From Pauljensenia sp018375675 (GTDB lineage: Bacteria > Actinomycetota > Actinomycetes > Actinomycetales > Actinomycetaceae): a stretch of DNA of 64,000 nt. Numbering within the stretch: position 1 is the first letter of the stretch; each line of letters starts with the position of its first letter. The stretch covers positions 248,001-312,000 of the forward strand of contig JAPWAE010000002.1 in NCBI GenBank assembly GCA_041432705.1, given 5' to 3'. Below are positions 52,909 through 60,947 of the stretch, in pieces. The notes beneath the pieces were generated by a model, which did no database searches, was not told where the DNA came from, and saw only the letters and a list, made by a program, of their open reading frames with translations. The translations under genes and the position numbers were made by a program.

Positions 52909-54092
52909 TGGCGACTTACTCTGGACCCGTGTGCAATGCACGGGGGTCAACTGATGTCATTGACACGCGCATCTATGGAAATCCTGACGACATTCGTGAT
53001 GCTGCCGCAAAGGTGCGAAAAATCTACGACGCACTCAACGATGCCTATATCGAGATGAGTAACTCACTCGTTCCACTTCCCGAATACTGGGCAGGCGAGA
53101 GCGCCAATGCATACGAGGCCACGCTAAACACTTTTCGCAAGTGCACAGGAGAAAATTCAGAATTTGCATACGGAGTTTGGGAGGCCATGCGTGCATACGC
53201 ACAACAACTTGATTATCACTACCGCGACATGGAGACGATTCGACAGAATGCAAGGTCATGCGGTCTTCAAATCGCAAATGAATACGACATCCTTCTGCCA
53301 CCCCCACTGGGACCAGAGCCGACAATGCCCCCACAGGATGCTCCCATGCAAGAGCATGATATTTATCGCGCTGACTTGTTCGAATATGAGCAACATAAAC
53401 AACGCTTTGAGGATTTCAAGGAGCTAAGTGACCGCGCTGAGGACGTTAGAGACGACCTTGAGAAATGGGTAAGGACACACCTATTATCTCTCCAGTCAAA
53501 GCCCCCACACCCATTCATAAAATTCTGGGACGAAAAGGCTAAAGAGTATAAGGAAGCACCGTGGCAGTTCATCCCAGACGTCGTCGATCAGTCTTTCGCA
53601 ATTCGCGCAGCTAGTCGCCAGGACAAACTCACAGACGCCGTGAACTCTTTCAGCAAATCAATGAATTCACCAAAGGTAACTCAAATTCGGCCCGCGGTGG
53701 ACTTAAAGATTCAGAAAGCCATGGAGGCAAAACAAGGAGCTCGATCCGCAGCGTCATTTTCTTCTAAGGTCAGCACTGGAGCAACGGCTGCTGGTGGCCT
53801 GCTTCTCGCATATGATGTTGCGACCGCTGATAATCCATCAGAGAAGGCCATTTCAGGTATCGCTGGGATGATTGGAGGCGCACAAGTTGCATCCTGGGTT
53901 TCCGCTGCCGTCGTCCGGCGCGGCGGAAGTGCTCTTCTAGGAACAGTTCTCGGCGGACCGGTCGGAACGGTAGCAGCTATTGCGATTACGGAGGGCGTCG
54001 CATGGTCCTACAGACAGCTTCCCCTTGAATACCGAGAACGCGTTGACGCTACTCTTTGGCACTGGCCCTACTACATCGGCCTGGGGTGGTGA
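52908..54092 (+). CDS. Putative type VII secretion effector with WXG-like N-terminus and glycine-zipper C-terminus
   Basis: A 394-aa protein without a signal peptide. Residues 20-120 form a helical hairpin with Trp61-Ala-Gly63 at the turn, as in WXG100/LXG substrates. Pro-rich and charged helical segments follow (130-270). The C-terminal 110 residues alternate hydrophobic helices with glycines (GIAGMIGG, GGSALLGTVLGGPVGTV), like the glycine zippers of pore-forming LXG toxins such as TelE. The extreme C-terminus reads LPLEYRERV...YYIGLGW and recurs in the 49-aa protein at 54940. Membrane attack on competitors is inferred, not shown. No secretion machinery is in the window. The gene is clearly AT-richer than the genome, which suggests transfer. 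Confidence 0.55.
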   Translation: MATYSGPVCNARGSTDVIDTRIYGNPDDIRDAAAKVRKIYDALNDAYIEMSNSLVPLPEYWAGESANAYEATLNTFRKCTGENSEFAYGVWEAMRAYAQQLDYHYRDMETIRQNARSCGLQIANEYDILLPPPLGPEPTMPPQDAPMQEHDIYRADLFEYEQHKQRFEDFKELSDRAEDVRDDLEKWVRTHLLSLQSKPPHPFIKFWDEKAKEYKEAPWQFIPDVVDQSFAIRAASRQDKLTDAVNSFSKSMNSPKVTQIRPAVDLKIQKAMEAKQGARSAASFSSKVSTGATAAGGLLLAYDVATADNPSEKAISGIAGMIGGAQVASWVSAAVVRRGGSALLGTVLGGPVGTVAAIAITEGVAWSYRQLPLEYRERVDATLWHWPYYIGLGW

Positions 54093-54094
54093 CC

Positions 54095-54943
54095 ATGGCT
54101 CGTCCTTCCTCATTTTTGGCGAGAAAACCTCACGACAGTTCTCCTCGGGGCCTGGACTTGGCGGCGCGAGACTTTTGGAAGCTCACCACGATCGCCATTG
54201 TCATTAACGCCGTCTTGGCGGTGGGCGCCTACTGGGTTTTCTCGTTCATTCGCATCGGCCCACTACAGCTGCTCTTCATCTGGTTCCCCCTGTACCTGGC
54301 CGCCGCACTCCCCCACCTCGTCGAGCAAAGTGTGCGCCCATTCTGGTCATCACGTCCCCATTTCGAGGACGGCTCCATCGTCATTTGGGGCAACCACCAG
54401 TCCATCGCACTCATCACAACCGGATTGTTGCTCTACGCTTTCGCGGGCGGCACGATGGCGGCGGGTTTCACGACCGGACAGCCCTTCCATGCCGCGATGT
54501 ATGTGTTCGCCGTTGCATCCATGGCCTATCTCGAGTGCACACGTAACCCCGGCAAGGATCTCGTCATCGCCCTCACTGACAAGCAAAAGACAACTCTGAC
54601 CCCTGAGGGAATTTCCTTCCACTTCCCGGAGCTGCTGTCCGTCGAGGAAGACTCCAACGACCGGGACGTCACCATCCTGTGGACCGATAACGTCACCATC
54701 GATGACATCATCCATCCAACGATTTTCCTCGAAGCAGACCCCGACACATACGGCGGACCATGGGGCATCTCGTCCGAGCGCATCGGCATCCCCTTCACCG
54801 GCCTCGACGCTCTCATGCGGCACTTCAACGAGCACCCCGAGGACCGTCCACTCCTGGCCACACCGCAGGGCGTCGACCTCGTGAACGACATCCTCGCCGA
54901 GGCCCACATGGAACTCATAACCCCACAAAGGAGCCACGCATGA
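54095..54943 (+). CDS. Four-helix membrane protein, putative immunity protein (paralogue B)
   Basis: A 282-aa membrane protein starting two bases after the effector stop. Helices lie at about 28-52, 55-78, 102-125 and 132-152. A cytoplasmic domain follows and ends in the same 45-residue block as paralogue A at 51094. A membrane protein directly behind a putative pore-former is the usual position of an immunity factor. The sequence is GC-rich, unlike the effector it follows, so the two have different recent histories. No known Pfam family comes to mind. Confidence 0.6.
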   Translation: MARPSSFLARKPHDSSPRGLDLAARDFWKLTTIAIVINAVLAVGAYWVFSFIRIGPLQLLFIWFPLYLAAALPHLVEQSVRPFWSSRPHFEDGSIVIWGNHQSIALITTGLLLYAFAGGTMAAGFTTGQPFHAAMYVFAVASMAYLECTRNPGKDLVIALTDKQKTTLTPEGISFHFPELLSVEEDSNDRDVTILWTDNVTIDDIIHPTIFLEADPDTYGGPWGISSERIGIPFTGLDALMRHFNEHPEDRPLLATPQGVDLVNDILAEAHMELITPQRSHA

Positions 54944-55089
54944 GCACCAAGAAACGCATCCTCGTGACGCTGATCGTCGCGGTCTTGGCCGCGATCGTCA
55001 TCTTCCCGATGCTGCCCCTCGAATACCGCGACCGCGTCGTCGCGATCCTCACCCACCCGCTGTACTACCTGGGCTTGGGCAACTGGTGA
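54940..55089 (+). CDS. 49-aa membrane peptide sharing the effector C-terminal tail
   Basis: A 49-aa protein whose ATG overlaps the previous stop as ATGA. Residues 6-24 form one membrane helix. The second half, LPLEYRDRVVAIL-THPLYYLGLGNW, matches the last 25 residues of the effector at 52908 in about 16 positions. It could be a decoy or second immunity factor, a regulator of secretion that mimics the effector tail, or a leftover cassette end. The broken copy behind paralogue A shows that it belonged to the ancestral unit. Confidence 0.55.
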   Translation: MSTKKRILVTLIVAVLAAIVIFPMLPLEYRDRVVAILTHPLYYLGLGNW

Positions 55090-55108
55090 GCGCTCCGATA
55101 GAACGCGC

Positions 55109-56431
55109 TTAACCCAGGAAGGCAGCGGGATCGTCCACGAGTGCATCCAGCACTCGGAACGCCGCACCCCGAACCGTCAGCGACGCAGAATCCGGCAGCA
55201 CCTCAACGATCGGCGAGGACCAAGGGGCCTGCAGCGTGCGCGTCTCGATTTCCTCGCGCGCCGGATCCAGCAGGGCACCACTCAGCTCGGCGACGGCTCC
55301 ACCCAGCACGACGTGAGGGATGTCCATCGCGTTGATGACGCCCGACAACACGCGCCCGAGGGCCGCCCCGGCCTCCGCCAGCACGGCTCTGGTACGCTCC
55401 TGCTCCGCGCCCACACCAAGAGCCCCGGAGGTCTTCGCCCCGGCCTCGTCGACGAGGCCGGCGCAACGCAGAATTGCGCGCGCCCCGGACCCCGCGGGGA
55501 CGCCCACATGCTCGGCGAGGGCGCGCACACCCAGGTAGGCCTCGAGGCATCCGCGCGCCCCGCAACGGCACAGCGGCCCATTGGGATCCGCGCACATGTG
55601 CCCGATTTCGCCGGACCAGGCACGCGCCCCGCTCATCGGTCGATGATCGACGATGACGCCAGCGCCGACGCCCACCTCGCCCGACACGTACACGAAGGTC
55701 GACGGACCACCGGCCACCCCCGGTCGCGTGTAGGCAACCGCGTAGGCCGCCAGGTCCGCTTCGTTCGCGACGACCACCGGGTTCAGGTCGGCGAGCGGGG
55801 CGAGTAGCTGGTCATGCGGGATGTCTCGCCACCCCAAGTTCGGGGCGAGCGCCAGCCGGCTCGGCGACACCAAGCCCGGCAACCCAACGCCCGTCCCCAG
55901 GAACAGGGCGCCATCGGGCAGGGTGCCCTCTAACAGAGTGTGGGCCTCTCGGGCCGCGAGCGCCATCGTCTCCTCCGGCGCACTGTCAGCGAAATCGCGC
56001 TCAATCCGGCGGTGCCCGAGCTCCCGTCCCGCGATATCGACGAGCATGACATCGAGGCTCGCGACGTCCACTTCGACGCCGAGGGCGACGGCGCTGCCCT
56101 CCGCGGGGGTGAGGCGGTTGGCCGGGCGGCCGCGGCCGCCGCCGTCGCCAGGTTCGAGTTCTCGCACGAGTCCAGCACCCACCAGGTCGTCCACGAGGCG
56201 CGAGATAGTCGCGCGCGTCATTCCGGTGCGCTGCGAGAGGCCTGCGCGCGTGACCTCGCCCGGCGAGGCGAGGATGTTGCGCAGCACCGTCGACATGTTG
56301 GATGCGCGCACGTTTTCCGACTTCACGCCACGGTTCTGAGCGCCCATCCCCCGCTCCGATGGGCACGGCGAAGCGACCGGGCCGCGACTGATGCGGCCGG
56401 CGTCGTTGGCGCTGTCGGAACGGGTCGGCAT
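55109..56431 (-). CDS. ROK-family transcriptional regulator (XylR-like)
   Basis: A 440-aa ROK repressor. A winged helix at about 45-105 (VTRAGLSQRTGMTRATISRLVDDLV) is followed by a sugar-kinase-like domain with the GVGLPGLVS strand and the zinc motif CRCGARGCLE near residue 310. The ROK catalytic GEIGHM segment is present, as in regulators that bind free sugar. It is divergent from xylA, so xylose control is the natural inference. TAGCCT six bases before the ATG at 56431 indicates a leaderless mRNA. A 20-bp perfect palindrome made of two facing GGCCTCGTC copies lies inside the coding region at 55441-55460. Confidence 0.85.
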   Translation of the reverse strand: MPTRSDSANDAGRISRGPVASPCPSERGMGAQNRGVKSENVRASNMSTVLRNILASPGEVTRAGLSQRTGMTRATISRLVDDLVGAGLVRELEPGDGGGRGRPANRLTPAEGSAVALGVEVDVASLDVMLVDIAGRELGHRRIERDFADSAPEETMALAAREAHTLLEGTLPDGALFLGTGVGLPGLVSPSRLALAPNLGWRDIPHDQLLAPLADLNPVVVANEADLAAYAVAYTRPGVAGGPSTFVYVSGEVGVGAGVIVDHRPMSGARAWSGEIGHMCADPNGPLCRCGARGCLEAYLGVRALAEHVGVPAGSGARAILRCAGLVDEAGAKTSGALGVGAEQERTRAVLAEAGAALGRVLSGVINAMDIPHVVLGGAVAELSGALLDPAREEIETRTLQAPWSSPIVEVLPDSASLTVRGAAFRVLDALVDDPAAFLG

Positions 56432-56528
56432 GGACCCAGGCTACCGTGTCGGGGCGGCGGTGCCCACCCGTCGCACGGACTTGTCGGAGGGCCTTGACGA
56501 ACGCACACACAGGCATTAAGTTTTACCC

Positions 56529-56546
56529 CACAACAAATAAATTGTG
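56529..56546. promoter_or_regulatory. Operator candidate between ROK regulator and xylA
   Basis: CACAA-N8-TTGTG in an AT-rich part of the 265-bp divergent intergenic region. It is a plausible site for the ROK regulator, though placed about 150 bases from the xylA start. Confidence 0.4.
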
Positions 56547-56696
56547 ACGACGCAAACACAGTGCGCAACGACCGCGCGACCAAACAGGCGGGCACAACAC
56601 ACACCAGCATCCGCCGCCACACAACGACACGCAGCGCCACCGACGACGCAGCGCCATCGCCTCCAACTGAACACCGACGTTCGAAAGGACACCACC

Positions 56697-57872
56697 ATGA
56701 CAACCACCCCCGACAACAAGTTCTCCTTCGGCCTGTGGACGGTCGGCTGGAATGCGGTCGACCCCTTCGGCACGGGGACCCGCCCGGTGCTGGACCCGTG
56801 GGAGTACACGGAAAAGCTCGCAGAGGTCGGGGCGTGGGGTATTACCTTCCACGACAATGACGTGTTCGACTTCGACGCGTCAGATCAGGAGCGTCACGAC
56901 CGCGTCATGAAGGTGAAGGAGGCGGCCGATGCGGCTGGCCTCGTCATCGAGATGGTCACGACGAATACCTTCACTCACCCGGTCTTCAAGGATGGCGGCC
57001 TGACGAACAACGACCGTTCGATCCGCCGTTTCGGCCTGCGCAAGATCCTGCGCAACGTGGATCTGGCTGCGGAGATGGGGGCGACGACGTTCGTCATGTG
57101 GGGCGGACGCGAGGGCGCGGAGTACGACTCGTCGAAGGACCTGAACGCGGCGTTCGACCGCTACAAGGAGGGCCTGGACACGGTGGCTGCCTACATTAAG
57201 TCGCGCGGCTACGACCTCAAGATTGGCCTGGAGCCGAAGCCGAATGAGCCTCGCGGCGACATTTTCCTGCCGACGGTCGGCCACGCATTGGCCCTCATCG
57301 CGCAGCTGGAGCACGGTGACATCGTGGGCCTGAACCCGGAGACGGGCCACGAGCAGATGGCGGGCCTGAACTACACGCATGCGCTCGCGCAGGCGCTGAA
57401 CGCGGGAAAGCTCTTCCACATCGACCTCAACGGCCAGTCGGGCATCAAGTACGACCAGGACAAGGCGTTCGGCCACGGCGACCTGGCCAGCGCGTTCTTC
57501 ACGGTCGATCTGCTGGAGAACGGCTTCCCGGGCGGTGGCCCGCGCTACGAGGGTCCGCGCCACTTCGACTACAAGCCGAGCCGCACGGAGGGCATGGAGG
57601 GCGTGTGGGAGTCCGCGCGCGCGAACATCGAGATGTACCTGACTCTCGCCCAGAAGGCCCGCGCGTTCCGCGAGGATCCGGTCACCCAGGAGCTGCTCGA
57701 GGCTGCGTCGGTTCCCGAGCTGGGCGAATCCACGCTGGCCGCGGGCGAGTCCCTTGAGGACTTCCTGGCGGACCGCAGCTCCTACGAGGACTTCGACGCG
57801 CAGGCCGCCGGCGAGCGCGAGTACCACTTCGTGGAGCTGTACCAGCAGGCGATGCGTCACCTGATCGGCTGA
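56697..57872 (+). CDS. xylA: Xylose isomerase
   Basis: A 391-aa class I xylose isomerase (actinobacterial length), which interconverts D-xylose and D-xylulose in the cytoplasm. Family motifs include FGLWTVGW at the start, ITFHDNDVFDFD with the catalytic His, VMWGGREGAEYDSSKD, LEPKPNEPRGDI with a metal-binding Glu, and HIDLNGQ with metal-binding Asp near the C-terminal third. GAAAGGACACCACC supports the ATG at 56697. It is followed by xylB after 26 bases and divergent from a ROK regulator. Confidence 0.95.
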   Translation: MTTTPDNKFSFGLWTVGWNAVDPFGTGTRPVLDPWEYTEKLAEVGAWGITFHDNDVFDFDASDQERHDRVMKVKEAADAAGLVIEMVTTNTFTHPVFKDGGLTNNDRSIRRFGLRKILRNVDLAAEMGATTFVMWGGREGAEYDSSKDLNAAFDRYKEGLDTVAAYIKSRGYDLKIGLEPKPNEPRGDIFLPTVGHALALIAQLEHGDIVGLNPETGHEQMAGLNYTHALAQALNAGKLFHIDLNGQSGIKYDQDKAFGHGDLASAFFTVDLLENGFPGGGPRYEGPRHFDYKPSRTEGMEGVWESARANIEMYLTLAQKARAFREDPVTQELLEAASVPELGESTLAAGESLEDFLADRSSYEDFDAQAAGEREYHFVELYQQAMRHLIG

Positions 57873-57898
57873 TCGTCTCTTCGACGAGGGGTTGTGTG

Positions 57899-59269
57899 AT
57901 GGGCGAGAGGCCTTTCGTTGCGGGCGTCGATTCCTCGACGCAGTCGTGCAAGGTGGTCGTGCGGGATCCGGTGTCGGGTGAGGTGGTGCGCGAGGGTCGC
58001 GCGCCGCATCCGGAGGGCACCGAGGTGGATCCGCGCGCCTGGTGGGACGCGTTGAACGAGGCCGTGGCTGCGGCCGGCGGGCTCGATGACGTGCGGGCGC
58101 TCAGCGTGGGCGGCCAGCAGCACGGCATGGTCGTGCTGGATGAGCGGGGCGAGGTGATTCGGCCGGCCCTGCTGTGGAATGACACGAGGAGCGCGGGCGC
58201 GGCTCGGGATTTGATCGCGGAGCGCGCGGGCGAGTCGTCGGGCGAGGCCTGGTGGGCCGATGCCACGGGCTCGGTTCCGGTCGCGTCGTTAACGGTCACG
58301 AAGCTGCGGTGGTTGGCGGATCACGAGCCGGAGGCGGCCCAGCGCGTGGCCGCGGTGTGCTTGCCCCACGACTACTTGACGTGGCGGATCGCGGGCGGTT
58401 TTGAGCGCCTGGGGTTGGAGGGGTTGGCGACGGACCGGTCGGATGCCTCGGGGACGGGGTACGTGGATCGGTCGGGGTCGGCGTATCGGCGTGACATTCT
58501 CGCCCAGGCGCTGCGCTGTGACGAGGAGCGGGCCGAGAGCATCGTGCTGCCGCGGATCGCAGAACCGTACGAGGTCGTGGCTCACGGGGACGAGGCGCGC
58601 GGCTGGGGCGAGATTGCCTTGGGTCCGGGCGCGGGTGATAACGCTGCGGCGGCCCTCGGCGTGGATTTGGGTCCGGGAGCGGCCATGCTGAGCCTGGGGA
58701 CGTCGGGCGTGGTCGCGGCGGTCTCGGAGTCTGCCGTGTCGGATCCGTCCGGCCTGGTCACGGGCTTTTCGGACGCGTCGGGCCGGTGGCTGCCGCTGGC
58801 GTGCACCCTGAACGCATCGCGGATTATCGACGCGATGAGGCGGGTGACGGGCCTGGGGTACGAGGAGTTCGACGAGGCCGCCCTGTCGGTTCCGGATGCG
58901 GGTGGGCTGCGGCTGATCCCGTACTTCGAGGGAGAGCGCACCCCGAATCTGCCGGATGCGACGGCGACGTTGGAGGGCATGACGCTGGCGAATTGCGACC
59001 CTGCGCACGTGGCTCGCGCGGCGGTCGAGGGGCTGCTGACGCTCATGCGCGGGGCCCTGGACGCGGTACGCGCGCAGGGCGTGCCCATCGAGCGGGTGGT
59101 CATGGTCGGCGGCGGGGCGCGCTCGAGAGCGGTGCGGGCCCTGGCCTCGGGCATCCTGGGGGCCGAGGTGGAGGTCCCCTCCCCCGCCGAGTACGTCGCC
59201 CTGGGCGCGGCGAAGCAGGCGGCTGCCCTGAACATGGCAGACCCGGGGGCGGGCGGCTCCAATGTTTGA
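57899..59269 (+). CDS. xylB: Xylulokinase
   Basis: A 456-aa FGGY kinase that phosphorylates D-xylulose to xylulose 5-phosphate. VAGVDSSTQSCKVVV is the phosphate-binding start, SVGGQQHGMV and LLWNDTRS are the xylulokinase sugar-site signature, GAGDNAAAALG with the catalytic Asp lies near 245, and VVMVGGGARSRAVRAL forms the C-terminal FGGY signature. GAGGGG precedes the ATG at 57899; a GTG one codon earlier is equivalent. It is co-transcribed with xylA and ends at a strong shared terminator. Confidence 0.93.
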   Translation: MGERPFVAGVDSSTQSCKVVVRDPVSGEVVREGRAPHPEGTEVDPRAWWDALNEAVAAAGGLDDVRALSVGGQQHGMVVLDERGEVIRPALLWNDTRSAGAARDLIAERAGESSGEAWWADATGSVPVASLTVTKLRWLADHEPEAAQRVAAVCLPHDYLTWRIAGGFERLGLEGLATDRSDASGTGYVDRSGSAYRRDILAQALRCDEERAESIVLPRIAEPYEVVAHGDEARGWGEIALGPGAGDNAAAALGVDLGPGAAMLSLGTSGVVAAVSESAVSDPSGLVTGFSDASGRWLPLACTLNASRIIDAMRRVTGLGYEEFDEAALSVPDAGGLRLIPYFEGERTPNLPDATATLEGMTLANCDPAHVARAAVEGLLTLMRGALDAVRAQGVPIERVVMVGGGARSRAVRALASGILGAEVEVPSPAEYVALGAAKQAAALNMADPGAGGSNV

Positions 59270-59290
59270 GGGCTGAGCGTCACAGCATAA

Positions 59291-59321
59291 GGTGGGGGCT
59301 CCCAAACGGGAGCCCCCCACC
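59291..59321. terminator. Bidirectional hairpin terminator
   Basis: GGTGGGGGCTCCC and GGGAGCCCCCCACC form a 13-bp stem (one bulge) around an AAAC loop, between the convergent xylB and RpiB-like genes. Confidence 0.85.
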
Positions 59322-59341
59322 TCTGTCACAGCGTCACAACC

Positions 59342-59905
59342 TCAGTACGCCAGCCCCTTGGGCTGCTCGGCGAGCACTGCAAACCCCGGGTCAACGACTT
59401 CAAAGCCATTGGCCTTGTAGGCCTCGTAGTCGAAGTTCTCGCATTCGTCGTACCCGATGCGGTGGTACTCGTAGAAGCCGTCCCAGTCCTCGTACCCGGA
59501 CCCGAGCGACGACTCGAGGAACGCGTCGGCCATGGCCATCGCGGTGCGCGGGGCGACGTAGAAGGCGCCCATGGCGAGCAGGTTCGCGTTGTTGGCGGCG
59601 GCGCAGCGGCGCGCGGCGGGCACGGATTCGCACACGGCGGCGTGTACGTGGGGGCACTTGGAGGCTGCGATGTGGATGCCCATGCCGGTGCCGCAGAACG
59701 CGAGCGCGCGCTCGAACTTGCCTTCGGCGATCTGGGCGCCGAGCGCAAAGCCGACGCGGTGGTACATGGGCGCGTTCTCGGCGTCGGGTGTCAGGTCGGT
59801 GACGGTCCAGCCTCGCTCCTCGAGGTGGGCTTTGACGGCTTCCTTGAGGGGGTAACCGGCGAAGTCGGCGCCGACGACGACCTGCTTGTCTTTAACTGTC
59901 AGCAT
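59342..59905 (-). CDS. RpiB/LacA/LacB-family sugar-phosphate isomerase
   Basis: A 187-aa isomerase. VVVGADFAGYPLKEAV carries the substrate Asp, and LAFCGTGMGIHIAASK carries the catalytic Cys and the phosphate loop. It is longer than ordinary ribose-5-phosphate isomerase B because of a C-terminal extension (GYEDWDGFYEYHRIGYDECE). The natural substrate may be a pentose, tetrose or hexose phosphate; the operon with a ribose-type importer points to the sugar that importer carries. Its start overlaps the permease gene by 14 bp. AAAGGACACGCGC supports the ATG at 59905. It is the last gene of the operon. Confidence 0.82.
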   Translation of the reverse strand: MLTVKDKQVVVGADFAGYPLKEAVKAHLEERGWTVTDLTPDAENAPMYHRVGFALGAQIAEGKFERALAFCGTGMGIHIAASKCPHVHAAVCESVPAARRCAAANNANLLAMGAFYVAPRTAMAMADAFLESSLGSGYEDWDGFYEYHRIGYDECENFDYEAYKANGFEVVDPGFAVLAEQPKGLAY

Positions 59906-60938
59906 GCGCGTGTCCTTTCCTGAGTCTGCGCAGTTTGGAGAAGGAGAAGAGGCCCTCGTTCATGCAGATGACGAGCAGCAGCACGCCACCCCAGATGAGG
60001 GGCCTGTAGAAGTTGGAGATGTCGGGGAACATGTTCAGGCCGGAGGAGAGGACCTGGAGCATGAGAATGGACAGGAGGACGCCGCTCAGGCGTCCGGATC
60101 CGCCGTTGGGGTTGACGCCGCCGAGGACGACGATGAGGACGGTGAGCAGCGTGTAGGAGGCGCCGTAGTCGGCTTTCGCGGAGTTGTAGTTCGCGAGCAT
60201 GACGATGCCGGCCATGGCGGCCATGACGCCGGAGAGCACGTAGGTGCGGATCAGCAGGCTCTTCACTTTCAGGCCCGAGAAGCGCGCCGCGGTGTCGTTC
60301 GTACCGAGCATGAGGATCGTGGTCCCAAAGCCCGTGAAGGCGACGATGATTCCCGCGACGGCCGCGCATACGAGGAACACGACGAGGGGGATGGGGACGA
60401 GGCCGGCCACCTTCCCCGTGAACACGGCTCCGAACGCTGCGGGGACGCCGGAGACGGGTTTGCCCTGGGTGAGGATGAGGGCGACGCCACCGAAGAGCTC
60501 GAGGGTGCCGAGGGTGGCGAGGATGGGTGGGATCTTGAGGACCGCGACGAGCGTGCCGTTGATGAGCCCGCACACGACCCCGACCACCAGGGCGACACCC
60601 AGGGCGATGAGGGTGGCCATGCCCATCGCCGAGGGGGTGACGGCCGGGCCGAGCATCGAGCGCAGCGTGAGGGCCGCACAGATCGAGGTGACGTTGGCGA
60701 TGGCGACGACGGACAGGTCGATGCCGGCGGTGAACATGGTGAACATGACGCCCAGGCTCATGAGACCGAATTCGGGGAATTGGACGGCCATCGACTGCCA
60801 GGTGCGCACGGCGAAGAAGGGGCCGGGGCGCACGGCGGCGAAGAAGATGAGCAGGAGGAGGAAGACGATGATCAGTCGCGTCATGTAGCTGTCCTTTTTG
60901 AGGAAAGCGAGGCGCGGGGAGGCGAGAAGCGTTGACAT
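59892..60938 (-). CDS. Sugar ABC transporter permease (RbsC/XylH type), second copy
   Basis: A 348-aa inner-membrane permease of the BPD_transp_2 family with about ten helices. GVMFTMFTAGIDLSVVAIANV near residue 65 and INGTLVAVLKIPPILATLGTL near 130 carry the conserved GGIDLS- and PPFIATLGT-like motifs. LIVVLGGVNPNGGSGRLSGV near 290 is the typical late motif. It pairs with the permease at 60948 to form a heterodimeric channel. Start at 60938, ten bases after the previous stop. Confidence 0.88.
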   Translation of the reverse strand: MSTLLASPRLAFLKKDSYMTRLIIVFLLLLIFFAAVRPGPFFAVRTWQSMAVQFPEFGLMSLGVMFTMFTAGIDLSVVAIANVTSICAALTLRSMLGPAVTPSAMGMATLIALGVALVVGVVCGLINGTLVAVLKIPPILATLGTLELFGGVALILTQGKPVSGVPAAFGAVFTGKVAGLVPIPLVVFLVCAAVAGIIVAFTGFGTTILMLGTNDTAARFSGLKVKSLLIRTYVLSGVMAAMAGIVMLANYNSAKADYGASYTLLTVLIVVLGGVNPNGGSGRLSGVLLSILMLQVLSSGLNMFPDISNFYRPLIWGGVLLLVICMNEGLFSFSKLRRLRKGHAHADS

Positions 60939-60947
60939 GTGGTCCTC

